Shown here piece by piece: positions 7,986 to 16,158 of a stretch of DNA of 64,000 bases. The DNA is from Hypericibacter adhaerens (GTDB lineage Bacteria > Pseudomonadota > Alphaproteobacteria > Dongiales > Dongiaceae), in assembly GCF_008728835.1 (NCBI RefSeq), contig NZ_CP042582.1:5801247-5865246 (forward strand). Direction: 5' to 3'. The notes under the pieces were generated by a model. It was not told the DNA's origin. It ran no database searches and was given only the letters and a program-made list of their open reading frames with translations. Position 1 is the first letter of the stretch. Each line of letters starts with the position of its first letter. Both the position numbers and the translations under genes were made by a program.

Positions 7986-8666
7986 TTGCCCTCGCTTCCG
8001 CCGGCCCGGCCCGATCTCGTCATCTTCGATTGCGACGGCGTGCTCATCGACAGCGAGCTCATCGCCTGCCGTGTGCTGTCCGACGCGCTGGGGGAGGTGG
8101 GCATCGCCATCCCGGCCGAGGAGATCGCCGAGCGCTATGTGGGGCTGACCGGCGATGCGATCTTCGCCGATCTCAAGGCGCGGACCGGGCGGTCGATCCC
8201 GGAGGGTTTCCGCGAACGCACGCGGCCGCGCCTCGAAGCGGCCTTCGAAACCGGGCTGCAGCCGATGCCGGGCATCCTGGCGCTGCTGGCCGCGCTGCCG
8301 GTGCGGGCCTGCGTCGCTTCGGGCAGCCCGCCCGACCGGCTGCATCACTCGCTCGCGGTGGCGGGCCTGTTCGACCGTTTCACGCCCCACATCTTCAGCG
8401 CGGCCCAGGTCGCGCGCGGCAAGCCGGCGCCCGATCTCTTCCTGCTGGCGGCCTCGCGGATGGGCGTGGCGCCGGAAGCCTGCTGGGTGGTCGAGGACAG
8501 CCGCGCGGGGATCGAAGCCGCGCAGGCGGCGGGCATGACGGCGCTCGGCTTCGCCGGCGGCTCCCATTGCCGCGACGGGCATCCCGAGAAGCTTCGCCAG
8601 GCGGGTGCGGTCCTGGTCTTCCAGCGCCTGCAGGAGCTGGCGGACCTGCTGGCGGTGTCGCGCTGA
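7986..8666 (+). CDS. HAD-superfamily hydrolase (beta-phosphoglucomutase/phosphatase type)
   Basis: A 226-residue phosphatase-like protein. HAD motif I is IFDCDGVLIDSE, with nucleophile and acid Asp at 15 and 17. Motif II is VASGSPPDRL, motif III is the lysine of RGKPAPDLF, and motif IV is VVEDSRAGIEAA. The helical cap between motif I and II places it in subfamily I. The start is TTG 7986, about nine bases after GAGGAG. It follows the Usp gene by ten bases and may be co-transcribed. The substrate, probably a sugar phosphate, cannot be read from the sequence. Confidence 0.85.
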   Translation: MPSLPPARPDLVIFDCDGVLIDSELIACRVLSDALGEVGIAIPAEEIAERYVGLTGDAIFADLKARTGRSIPEGFRERTRPRLEAAFETGLQPMPGILALLAALPVRACVASGSPPDRLHHSLAVAGLFDRFTPHIFSAAQVARGKPAPDLFLLAASRMGVAPEACWVVEDSRAGIEAAQAAGMTALGFAGGSHCRDGHPEKLRQAGAVLVFQRLQELADLLAVSR

Positions 8667-8695
8667 CGGCCGGCGATCGACGACGCTCTCGAAGA

Positions 8696-9646
8696 TTGCG
8701 CGCCATCTTGAGGAAACGGCTTTTCCTGCCCTTGGGGTTGATCTTGGGATTGCTGCCCACATCGGCGGGAGCCTGGACGGAAACGGAGGTCGCGCGGGAC
8801 GGCCTTCACGGCACGCTGACGATGCCCGACGGCAGCGATCCCGTGCCGGCCGTGCTGATCCTGGCCGGATCGGGCCCGGTGGATCGCGACGGGAATCTGC
8901 CGGGGGCCCGCAACGACAGCCTGAAGCTCCTGGCCCAGGGGTTGGCGGAACGGGGCATAGCCGCCTTGCGGATCGACAAGCGCGGGATCGGGGAAAGCCG
9001 TGCGGCCGGCATCCGCGAAGAGGATCTGCGGGTCGAGACCTATGTGGCGGATGCGGTCGGCTGGCTCGATCTCCTGCATGCGTATCGCCGCATCGAACGC
9101 CTGTCGCTCCTCGGCCACAGCGAAGGCGCGCTCGTCGCCACGCTCGCCGCTCAGCAGGCGACGGTGGCGGGCTTGATCCTCATCGCCGGTGTGGGCGAGC
9201 CGGCGGCGCGGCTCATCGAACGCCAGCTTTCCGCCGCAGGCGTTCCCGCCGATCTGCAGGCGGCGTCGCGGCGGATCGTCGATGAGCTGGAACGGGGACG
9301 GCCGGTCCCGGAGGTGCCGCCCGCGCTCGCCGCGCTCTATCGCCCGAGCGTGCAGAATTATCTGATGTCGTGGCTGCCGCTCGATCCGGCGCGCGAGCTC
9401 GCGAAAACGGCGCTGCCGGTTCTCGTCATCCAGGGAACGGCCGATCTTCAGGCGAGCGTCGAGGATGCCCGCCGGCTCGCGGCCGCGCGGCCCGACGGGG
9501 AATTGCGGCTCATCGAGGGCATGAACCACGTGCTGAAGGACGCGCCCGCCGAACGCCTGCCCAATCTCGCGATTTACGACCGCCCGGAGCTTCCTCTGTC
9601 GGCATCCTTGGTGCCGGCCATCGCGGATTTTCTCGACGACCGTTAG
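8696..9646 (+). CDS. secreted alpha/beta hydrolase
   Basis: A 316-residue hydrolase with a cleavable signal peptide (KRLFLPLGLILGLLPTSAGA, cleavage near residue 25). The fold signatures are LILAGSGPVDRDG, the nucleophile elbow GHSEGA (Ser about 142), the acid-side block VLVIQGTADLQ and the histidine in GMNHVLK. This suggests a periplasmic serine esterase or peptidase-like enzyme. The frame stays open much further upstream across the HAD gene, but the signal peptide fixes the start at TTG 8696 or TTG 8708. Neither has a strong ribosome-binding site. The substrate is unknown. Confidence 0.8.
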   Translation: MRAILRKRLFLPLGLILGLLPTSAGAWTETEVARDGLHGTLTMPDGSDPVPAVLILAGSGPVDRDGNLPGARNDSLKLLAQGLAERGIAALRIDKRGIGESRAAGIREEDLRVETYVADAVGWLDLLHAYRRIERLSLLGHSEGALVATLAAQQATVAGLILIAGVGEPAARLIERQLSAAGVPADLQAASRRIVDELERGRPVPEVPPALAALYRPSVQNYLMSWLPLDPARELAKTALPVLVIQGTADLQASVEDARRLAAARPDGELRLIEGMNHVLKDAPAERLPNLAIYDRPELPLSASLVPAIADFLDDR

Positions 9647-9702
9647 CCCCCGCGTCCCTCGGCATCGCTGCTTTCGCCGAAGGCTCTCAATTTTTCTGTT
9701 GC

Positions 9703-9724
9703 ATGTTATGTTATAACATAACAT
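9703..9724. promoter_or_regulatory. Zur-like operator, perfect 22-bp palindrome
   Basis: ATGTTATG-TTATAA-CATAACAT is perfectly self-complementary across 9703-9724 and stands out as AT-rich in GC-rich DNA. Its core, with GTTATA and TATAAC arms, fits the Zur operators known from alphaproteobacteria. It lies 29 bases before the small open reading frame and 151 bases before the zinc ABC ATPase start. Repression by zinc-loaded Zur is inferred; no zur gene is in the window. Confidence 0.8.
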
Positions 9725-9752
9725 TCTGCGGCGAAACTCATGGGGGATGGCC

Positions 9753-9878
9753 ATGCGGGTCCACGATGCCTTCTCGTCTTCCGTCATGGCGCGTTCGGCG
9801 GCGGTCCGCTTGGTCGCGGCTGCGGCCGTCGTCGCCGGGCTTTGGGGGATCATCGCCTGGGCGGTCGCTCTGCCATGA
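9753..9878 (+). CDS. 41-residue single-span membrane protein leading the zinc ABC operon
   Basis: An ATG at 9753 opens a 41-codon frame. Its product has a short polar N-terminus (MRVHDAFSSSVMARS) and then one hydrophobic helix at about 18-39 (VAAAAVVAGLWGIIAWAV). The stop TGA overlaps the ATG of the downstream ATPase gene (ATGA at 9875-9878), the classic sign of coupled translation, and the Zur-like palindrome lies just upstream. I do not recognise a family. It could be a small subunit or regulator of the zinc permease, or a translated leader that only sets translation of the ATPase gene. Confidence 0.6.
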   Translation: MRVHDAFSSSVMARSAAVRLVAAAAVVAGLWGIIAWAVALP

Positions 9879-10630
9879 CGCTGGCGCCGATCCGGTTCAA
9901 CGATGTCTCGATCGCCTATGACCGCCATCTCGCCGTCCGGCATCTCTCGGGAAGCTTCGCGCCCGGGAGCCTGACCGCGATCGCGGGTCCCAACGGGGCC
10001 GGGAAATCGACGCTGCTGAAGGCGCTGATGGGCGAGCTGCGCGTGGCCGCCGGCTCGATCGATCGCGGCGGCTTGCGCGTCCGGGATGTCGGCTACCTTC
10101 CCCAGGCGGTCGATATCGACCGGCGCTTTCCGCTGACGGTGGCCGACACGGTGATGCTCGGCGCCTGGCGCGAGACGGGCGCCTTCGGCAGCATCGCGGC
10201 CGCCGCCGCGCTCAGGGCACGCAAGGCGCTGACCGCCGTGGGGCTCGAGGGGTTCGAGCGCCGCCATATCGGGTCGCTCTCCGCCGGGCAGTTCCAGCGC
10301 GTGCTGTTCGCGCGGCTGCTGCTGCAGGACGCCAAGGTGATCGTGCTCGACGAGCCCTTCACGGCGATCGATGCGCGCACGACGCGCGATCTCCTGGAGA
10401 TCGTCCGGCGCTGGCATGGCGACGGCCGCACCGTCATCGCGGTCCTGCATGATTTCGAGCAGGTGCGGACGCACTTCCCGCAGACCTTGCTGCTGGCGCG
10501 CGGCGCCGTCGACTGGGGTCCGACCGAGACGGCTCTCTCGCCCGCGAACCTGCTGCGGGCGCGTGCTATGGCGGAAAGCTGGGAAGAAGAGACGCCGGTC
10601 AAGGCTCGGCGGGCCGGAGAGCGTTCATGA
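9875..10630 (+). CDS. znuC: zinc/manganese-type ABC transporter ATP-binding protein
   Basis: A 251-residue ATPase powering metal uptake. Walker A is GPNGAGKST at about 38-46, the signature is LSAGQFQRVLFARLL, Walker B is VIVLDEPFTAID and the switch is VLHDFEQV. The N-terminal block IAYDRHLAVRHLSGSF and the small size fit the metal-chelate (ZnuC/MntB) class. The ATG at 9875 begins the conserved domain; the longer upstream frame is out of phase with the 41-residue gene. It overlaps both neighbours by four bases. Zinc is inferred from the Zur-like box. Confidence 0.92.
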   Translation: MTLAPIRFNDVSIAYDRHLAVRHLSGSFAPGSLTAIAGPNGAGKSTLLKALMGELRVAAGSIDRGGLRVRDVGYLPQAVDIDRRFPLTVADTVMLGAWRETGAFGSIAAAAALRARKALTAVGLEGFERRHIGSLSAGQFQRVLFARLLLQDAKVIVLDEPFTAIDARTTRDLLEIVRRWHGDGRTVIAVLHDFEQVRTHFPQTLLLARGAVDWGPTETALSPANLLRARAMAESWEEETPVKARRAGERS

Positions 10631-11499
10631 CCCTCTACGGCGCCGTGATCGAGCCCTTCAGCCAGTACGGCTTCATGCGGCGCGCGCTCGTGGCCTCCAT
10701 CGCGCTGGGCCTCGGTTCCGGTCCGGTGGGTGTGCTGCTCATGCTGCGCCGGATGAGCCTTGTCGGCGACGCCATGAGCCATGCCGTGCTGCCCGGCGCC
10801 GCCGTCGGCTATCTCGTCGCCGGCAGCCTCTCGCTCCTCGCGATGGGCGTCGGCGGCCTCGTCGCGGGGTTGAGCGTCACGCTCCTTTCCGGCCTCGTCA
10901 GCCGGACGACCTCGCTGCGCGAGGATGCGAGCTTCGCGAGCTTCTACCTGACCTCGCTGGCGCTCGGCGTCCTGATCGTCTCGCTGCGGGGCTCCAACAT
11001 CGACCTGCTGCATGTGCTGTTCGGCACCATCCTCGCGATCGACGCCACGGCGCTCTATCTGGTCGGCGGCATCGCCTCCCTGACGCTCGCCGTGCTGGCG
11101 CTCGTCTACCGGCCGCTTGTCGCCGAATGCTTCGACCCGGGCTTCCTGCGCGCGGTCGGCGGCCGCGGCGCGCTCTATCATCTGGTGTTCCTGTTTCTCG
11201 TCGTGATCAACCTGGTCGCCGGCTTCCAGGCGCTGGGCACGCTCATGGCGGTCGGCATGATGATGCTGCCCGCCTCGGTGGCGCAGCTCTGGGCGCGGAC
11301 CCTGCCCGTCATGGCGCTGGTCGCCGCGCTGACGGCCTCGGTCTCGGGCTTCGTGGGCCTGATCGCTTCCTTTCATCTCGGCTTCGCTTCGGGCCCGACG
11401 ATCATCCTCACCGGAAGCGTCATCTATGGCGGCTCGCTGCTCCTGGGGCCGTCCGGCGTCATCCGGCGCCTGCTTCCCCGCCCGCGAGGCGCGGGCTGA
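10627..11499 (+). CDS. znuB: zinc/manganese-type ABC transporter permease
   Basis: A 290-residue ABC-3 family permease with about eight or nine transmembrane helices. Family blocks are VLLMLRRMSLVGDAMSHAVL near residue 40, GFLRAVGG near 175 and the helix LMAVGMMMLPASVAQLW near 210. It overlaps the ATPase stop by ATGA and pairs with it and with the following binding protein as a complete importer. Confidence 0.92.
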   Translation: MTLYGAVIEPFSQYGFMRRALVASIALGLGSGPVGVLLMLRRMSLVGDAMSHAVLPGAAVGYLVAGSLSLLAMGVGGLVAGLSVTLLSGLVSRTTSLREDASFASFYLTSLALGVLIVSLRGSNIDLLHVLFGTILAIDATALYLVGGIASLTLAVLALVYRPLVAECFDPGFLRAVGGRGALYHLVFLFLVVINLVAGFQALGTLMAVGMMMLPASVAQLWARTLPVMALVAALTASVSGFVGLIASFHLGFASGPTIILTGSVIYGGSLLLGPSGVIRRLLPRPRGAG

Positions 11500-11519
11500 A
11501 CCCACCAAAGGAAAATTCC

Positions 11520-12413
11520 ATGCGACCGACCAAGCCGATTCTGGGGCTCGTGGCCTCGGCTGCCATCATCCTGGGCAGCAGCGCCGCCCTGGCCAAGACC
11601 CTCGACACCGTCGTGAGCTTCACCGTGCTGGCCGACGTCGTGAAGAATGTCGGCGGCGACCATGTGCGGGTGAAGAGCTTCGTGCCGCCGAACGGCGACC
11701 CTCACGACTACGAGCCGACGCCCGACGACGCCAAGGCCCTCAAGGCCGCCGATCTGACTTTTGTCAGCGGCAACGGTCTCGAAACCTGGTTCGAGCGGCT
11801 GGTCAAGGCTTCCGGCTATGAGGGCAAGCCCATCGTCGCCTCGGTGGGCATCGAGACCCACACGATGGAGGAGGACGGCGCGACGGTCGACGATCCTCAT
11901 GTCTGGAACAGCGTCCCCAATGTCGAGATCTGGGTCGCCAACATCGAGACGGCGCTCGCGGCGGCCGATCCCGAGTACGCCGCGGACTTCGCGGCGAACG
12001 CCGCCCGCTACAGCCAGGCGCTCAAGGACGCCGACGCCTATGCGCGTGCGCGGATCGACGCGGTGCCGGCGGCGCAGCGCAAGGTGCTCACGAGCCACGA
12101 CGCCTTCGGCTATTTCGGCCGCGAATATGGCGTGACTTTCCTGTCGCCGCTCGGCCTCTCGACCGAAACCGAAGCCTCGGCCGCCGATGTCGCCAGGCTC
12201 ATCGATCAGATCAAGCGGGAGCAGGTGAAGGTCTACTTCTTCGAGAACTCCAACGATCCGCGCCTGGTGCAGCAGATCGCGGGCGCGACGGGCGCGCAGC
12301 CGGGCGGCGAGCTCTATCCCGAGGCGCTGTCGCCGGCGGACGGTCCCGCGCCGACCTATATCGACATGTTCCGTCACAACGTGGATTTGATCGCGACGGC
12401 AATCGCGAAGTGA
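11520..12413 (+). CDS. znuA: zinc/manganese-type ABC transporter substrate-binding protein
   Basis: A 297-residue periplasmic protein with a signal peptide (about 1-23, ending SSAALA). It is a cluster A-I (TroA/ZnuA) binding protein. Metal ligands are visible as the histidine in GDPHDYEP, the histidine in DDPHVWN, the histidine in LTSHDAFGYF and a late acid in ENSNDPR. It lacks the long histidine-rich loop of many ZnuA proteins, so manganese cannot be excluded on sequence alone; the Zur-like operator favours zinc. The ATG at 11520 follows AAAGGAAAA, 20 bases after the permease gene. Confidence 0.9.
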   Translation: MRPTKPILGLVASAAIILGSSAALAKTLDTVVSFTVLADVVKNVGGDHVRVKSFVPPNGDPHDYEPTPDDAKALKAADLTFVSGNGLETWFERLVKASGYEGKPIVASVGIETHTMEEDGATVDDPHVWNSVPNVEIWVANIETALAAADPEYAADFAANAARYSQALKDADAYARARIDAVPAAQRKVLTSHDAFGYFGREYGVTFLSPLGLSTETEASAADVARLIDQIKREQVKVYFFENSNDPRLVQQIAGATGAQPGGELYPEALSPADGPAPTYIDMFRHNVDLIATAIAK

Positions 12414-12433
12414 AGCAGGAAGGGGGAATTCCG

Positions 12434-13567
12434 ATGAAATATGCACTTCTCGGCACGACCGCGCTGGTCGCCGCCGGACTGGCCACGTCTCACGCCCAGG
12501 CAGCGCAGGGCGTACAACTGGGGATCGAAGGCTATTACGCCGGCGCCGCGGGCCTCATCCTCGACCAGGATGACGGCACCGGCGATCCGGGCCAGCACAC
12601 AAGGGACGTCGTCTTCCGCCAGGAGGTCGAGGTCCATTTCACCGGCTCGACCACCCTCGACAACGGCCTCACCGTGGGCGCTGAGATCCAGCTCTCCGGC
12701 CAGCAGTCCGACGACCAGATCGACGAGGTCTGGGCCTATTTCAAGGGCGGCTGGGGCCAGATCCGCTTCGGCGACGACGACGACGCCTCCGAGCAGCTCA
12801 GCTACCTGATCCCCACCGCCTCCAACATCTTCGGCGTCGACTCGCCCTCCTTCGAGTTCTCCAACAACCATGCCGGCTTCACCAACGGCGTGTTCCAGAC
12901 CAACACCACCGTGCTGGACATCTCCGACGACGCCACCAAGGTGATCTATTTCAGCCCGACCTTCGCCGGCTTCAATTTCGCCGTTTCCTACGCGCCCGAT
13001 TCCGGCAACCAGGACAGCTACTCCTATTGGTCGGGGCCGGGCGGCACCAGCTTCAGCAACGATCCCGGCGATATCCAGGACGTGTTCTCGGCCGCCCTCA
13101 ATTTCGAGCCGGAGTTCGACGATGTCAGCCTCGCCATGGGCATCGCCTTCTCCGAGGGCCAGTGGGAGAACACCGGCGGCGTCGGCAATGTCGAGACCAC
13201 CTGGGGCGTCACCGGCCATGTCGACGTGACCTTCTCCGGCTTCACTGTCGGCGCCAACGCCACCTTCCGGGACAACTGGCAGAGCGCCAGCGGCGCCGAC
13301 TACTGGGTCGCGGGCATCGGCGGCACCTACAACTGGGACGCCTGGACCGTCGGCCTCGCCTGGTCGCACGGGGACTACGAATACTTCAACAGCGGCAGCT
13401 CCTCCGACACGATCGACATCGTCGAGTTCACCGGCCGCTACGACATCGGCCCCGCCATCTCGCTCGACGCCATGGTGGGCTACAACACCCTGGATGCCGG
13501 CAACGGCACCGGCCACAGCGACGACGACACCTGGGAGGCCGGCGTCGGGTTCTATATCGGCTTCTGA
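12434..13567 (+). CDS. outer-membrane porin in the zinc operon
   Basis: A 377-residue Gram-negative porin with a signal peptide (about 1-24, ending SHAQA), alternating beta-strand sequence, a constriction-loop style segment (WAYFKGGWGQIRFG followed by DDDDAS) and a terminal phenylalanine (GFYIGF) recognised by the BAM complex. It is strongly acidic. The ATG at 12434 follows GGAAGGGGG; a GTG at 12410 would add eight unlikely residues. Only 20 bases separate it from the znuA stop and no terminator intervenes. I infer that it is co-expressed under zinc limitation as an outer-membrane entry route. Confidence 0.85.
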   Translation: MKYALLGTTALVAAGLATSHAQAAQGVQLGIEGYYAGAAGLILDQDDGTGDPGQHTRDVVFRQEVEVHFTGSTTLDNGLTVGAEIQLSGQQSDDQIDEVWAYFKGGWGQIRFGDDDDASEQLSYLIPTASNIFGVDSPSFEFSNNHAGFTNGVFQTNTTVLDISDDATKVIYFSPTFAGFNFAVSYAPDSGNQDSYSYWSGPGGTSFSNDPGDIQDVFSAALNFEPEFDDVSLAMGIAFSEGQWENTGGVGNVETTWGVTGHVDVTFSGFTVGANATFRDNWQSASGADYWVAGIGGTYNWDAWTVGLAWSHGDYEYFNSGSSSDTIDIVEFTGRYDIGPAISLDAMVGYNTLDAGNGTGHSDDDTWEAGVGFYIGF

Positions 13568-13596
13568 ACCCGCCCCATCTGACAGTTCGGAACTTC

Positions 13597-13632
13597 GAGG
13601 GCGGTCCCAGGGGATGAGCCGCCCTCTTCATT
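13597..13632 (+). terminator. terminator of the zinc operon
   Basis: GAGGGCGG at 13597-13604 pairs with CCGCCCTC at 13619-13626 and is followed by TTCATT, 30 bases after the porin stop. Confidence 0.7.
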
Positions 13633-13702
13633 CCTATCGCCAAGCCCGCCGGTACGGTGTATTCGCCACTCTCGACGAAGAGAGCGCAGAAAGGGGGAAT
13701 CC

Positions 13703-14959
13703 ATGACGGCTCGTGTCTCGTCGGCGCCGTCTCGCCATGCCGCGAGAATCGCGTCCCTGGTCGGCCTTGTCCTGCTGTCGCTGATGCTCTCGGAGGAAGG
13801 CTGGGCGAAACCTTCCGGCGAGCCTCACGAGTATCTGGCGGCCGAGTCCCAGGAAGCGGGCGCCACCGCGCCGAGCGACGGGCAGCAGATCGTCGAGCTC
13901 AGCCTGAAAAGGGGGGACACGCTCTTCGACCTGCTGGGCGCGCAGGGCCTGACGATTCTCAACAGAAGCGCCGTGATGCAGGCACTGGAGGCGGTCTACG
14001 ATCCGCGGCGCCTTCGTCCCGGCGACAAGATCCGCCTCGTGACGGAGCCGCAAGCTGCCGGCCTGCGGGTGCGCTCCCTTCATCTCGAAACGGGCCGTGC
14101 GGCAGACCTGACGGTCGATATCGACGCCGCTAAGCCACGGGACCGCCAGGGTCCCCTGCGCGCGGCCGCGGAAACCCATCGGGTGTCGGGAATCGCGGGC
14201 ACCGACTTCCGGGTCACCCTCCAGCGGATGGCGCTTCCGAAAGCCCTGATCAAGGAGATCGTCGCCGCTCTCCGGGACGATCCCGGCATGCCGTCCTCGC
14301 CGCCCGCCGCCTCGCACTTCTCGATCCTCTATGAAACCCTGTCGCGACCGTCCGGCGCCGTCGATGCCGAGCTCGAGCTCATTGCTCTCGATGACGGGCA
14401 CAGGCTGCATCGCATCTACCGCTATCGTGCCGGGGAAGGATTGCCCGTCTATATGCATGAGGATGGCCATGGGGTAACCCTGGTCCGGCTCGGCGAGCCG
14501 CTTCGCACCGAGATCGTGACCTCGCCTTATGGTTGGCGGATCCACCCGGTCTTCGGCGATCGACGCTTCCACAAAGGCGTGGATTATGGCGCTCCCCTCG
14601 GGACCCCTGTTTTCGCCGTCGCGGATGGGACCGTGGAGGATGCGGGTTGGCGGGGGAATTACGGACGCTATGTCCGCCTCGATCACGGCACCGGCCTGGC
14701 CACGGCCTATGCGCACCTGTCGCGCATCGCCAAGGGTCTTGCGAACGGCCAGCATGTCAGGCAGGGGCAGGTGATCGGCTATGTCGGCCAGACCGGTGTC
14801 GCCACCGGGCCGCACCTCTATTACGAGGTCATCGTCGATGGCGAGCAGGTGGACCCGTTGAATCTTCCCGACGCGATCGCCGTTCATCTGGAAGGGGAGT
14901 CGCTCGCCGGGTTCCGGCGATATACCCGGATGCTGCGCCAGGAAGCATCCTTGTTCTGA
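13703..14959 (+). CDS. M23 family zinc metallopeptidase (cell-wall endopeptidase)
   Basis: A 418-residue envelope protein with a signal or anchor segment (about 17-35), an OapA/LysM-like N-terminal domain (LSLKRGDTLFDLLGAQG near 75) and a C-terminal M23 lysostaphin-like domain (about 275-390). The zinc site is HKGVDYG (His and Asp near 290 and 294), AYAHLSR and GPHLYYEV. It cleaves peptidoglycan cross-links by family analogy. A GGGGG box precedes the ATG at 13703. It follows the zinc operon but is separated from it by a terminator, and no Zur-like palindrome is visible in the gap, so it is probably independently expressed. Confidence 0.88.
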   Translation: MTARVSSAPSRHAARIASLVGLVLLSLMLSEEGWAKPSGEPHEYLAAESQEAGATAPSDGQQIVELSLKRGDTLFDLLGAQGLTILNRSAVMQALEAVYDPRRLRPGDKIRLVTEPQAAGLRVRSLHLETGRAADLTVDIDAAKPRDRQGPLRAAAETHRVSGIAGTDFRVTLQRMALPKALIKEIVAALRDDPGMPSSPPAASHFSILYETLSRPSGAVDAELELIALDDGHRLHRIYRYRAGEGLPVYMHEDGHGVTLVRLGEPLRTEIVTSPYGWRIHPVFGDRRFHKGVDYGAPLGTPVFAVADGTVEDAGWRGNYGRYVRLDHGTGLATAYAHLSRIAKGLANGQHVRQGQVIGYVGQTGVATGPHLYYEVIVDGEQVDPLNLPDAIAVHLEGESLAGFRRYTRMLRQEASLF

Positions 14960-15000
14960 CGCCGGTACCGCGGCGCCGATCGCGGCCGGGGGCGTCGCGC

Positions 15001-16158
15001 TCAGGGCAGGCCGAAGATCTCCTGCGGCACCTCGATGCCCTTGAGCAGGTGATGGCCCAGCGATTTCAGCCGCGAGCCGCAGGGCGAGGCGAAGGGGCCC
15101 GAGGTCAGGAGCGTGCGGTCGAGCTGCGGGCAGAGCGATTCGATCCGCGTCACCAGATTGACCGCGGGGCCGATCACGGTGAAATCGAGCCGCGTCGGCG
15201 CGCCGATATTGCCATACATGACGGCGCCGGCATGCAGGCCGAGCCCGACCTTGAGATCGGGCTTGCGGGCGTGCTGGCGCTGGCGGTTCAGCTCCTCGAG
15301 ATCGTCGAGCGCGCGCTCGGCCGCGGTCAGCGCGTCGCGGCAGGCGCGGTCGCGGTCGAGATCGTCGCGCATCGGGAAGATCGCCAGCATCGCATCGCCG
15401 ACGAACTTGAGGATCTCGCCGCCCATCGCCTCGACCGGGGCCGCCATGCAGCCGAAATAATCGTCCAGCAGCTCCACCACCTGGTCGCGCTCGATCCGGT
15501 CGCTCAGGGCGGTGAAGCCGCGCAGGTCGCAGTACCAGAGGGCCGCGGCGAGCGTGGTCGCCTCGCCGCGGCGGATCGAGCCGGTCAGCACGCGCCGGCC
15601 CGCCTCGCGGCCGAGATAGGTGTGGAGCAGGGTCGACATGGTGCGGCGCTGGTGCAGCACCTCGACGGTCGCGGTCAGCGCCGGCATCAGCTCCTGGATC
15701 GTCTCCAGATCCTGCTCCCGGAAGCCGCCCGGCACGCGCGCGGCCCAGGAGATGGCATGGGTCTCGCCTTGGCCGAACTGCATCGGCGTCACGACATAGT
15801 CGGTGAGGCCCTCGGCCTTGAGCTCATGCAGGATGGGATAATCGAAAGCGGCTTCCGGGCCGTCGAGGCGGCGGCGGATGGTATGGGCGGTGTTGTAGCA
15901 GGCGGCGAGCGGGCTGCGCGCGAAGGCGTCGGAGATCGCCGTCTCGTGGCCGTAGAGGGTTTCCTCGATCGGGCGGTCGGGCGTCCAGAGCACGCGCAGG
16001 CCCGCGACCTGCGGATGGAGCGCTCGCAGATGGATGCCGATCCGCGCCAGCGGCAGGCCCAGCTCGACCAGCCGCGTCGCCAGGCCTTCGAGCATCGTGC
16101 CGGCATCGGCGCTGCGCCGGCCCTCCTGCAGGAGCCAGCGCTCGATCGCTGCGGTCAT
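15001..16158 (-). CDS. class III adenylate cyclase, second of a tandem pair
   Basis: A 385-residue protein with an N-terminal sensor-like region (about 1-190) of unassigned fold and a C-terminal class III cyclase domain (about 205-370). Metal-binding aspartates sit in YCDLRGFTAL and FVGDAMLAIF; the lysine before the second motif and the aspartate of LDFTVIG are the adenine-specifying pair; the transition-state Asn and Arg lie in AVNLVTRIE. It should therefore make cyclic AMP. The start ATG overlaps the stop of the upstream paralog (ATGA), so the two are translationally coupled. Confidence 0.85.
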   Translation of the reverse strand: MTAAIERWLLQEGRRSADAGTMLEGLATRLVELGLPLARIGIHLRALHPQVAGLRVLWTPDRPIEETLYGHETAISDAFARSPLAACYNTAHTIRRRLDGPEAAFDYPILHELKAEGLTDYVVTPMQFGQGETHAISWAARVPGGFREQDLETIQELMPALTATVEVLHQRRTMSTLLHTYLGREAGRRVLTGSIRRGEATTLAAALWYCDLRGFTALSDRIERDQVVELLDDYFGCMAAPVEAMGGEILKFVGDAMLAIFPMRDDLDRDRACRDALTAAERALDDLEELNRQRQHARKPDLKVGLGLHAGAVMYGNIGAPTRLDFTVIGPAVNLVTRIESLCPQLDRTLLTSGPFASPCGSRLKSLGHHLLKGIEVPQEIFGLP

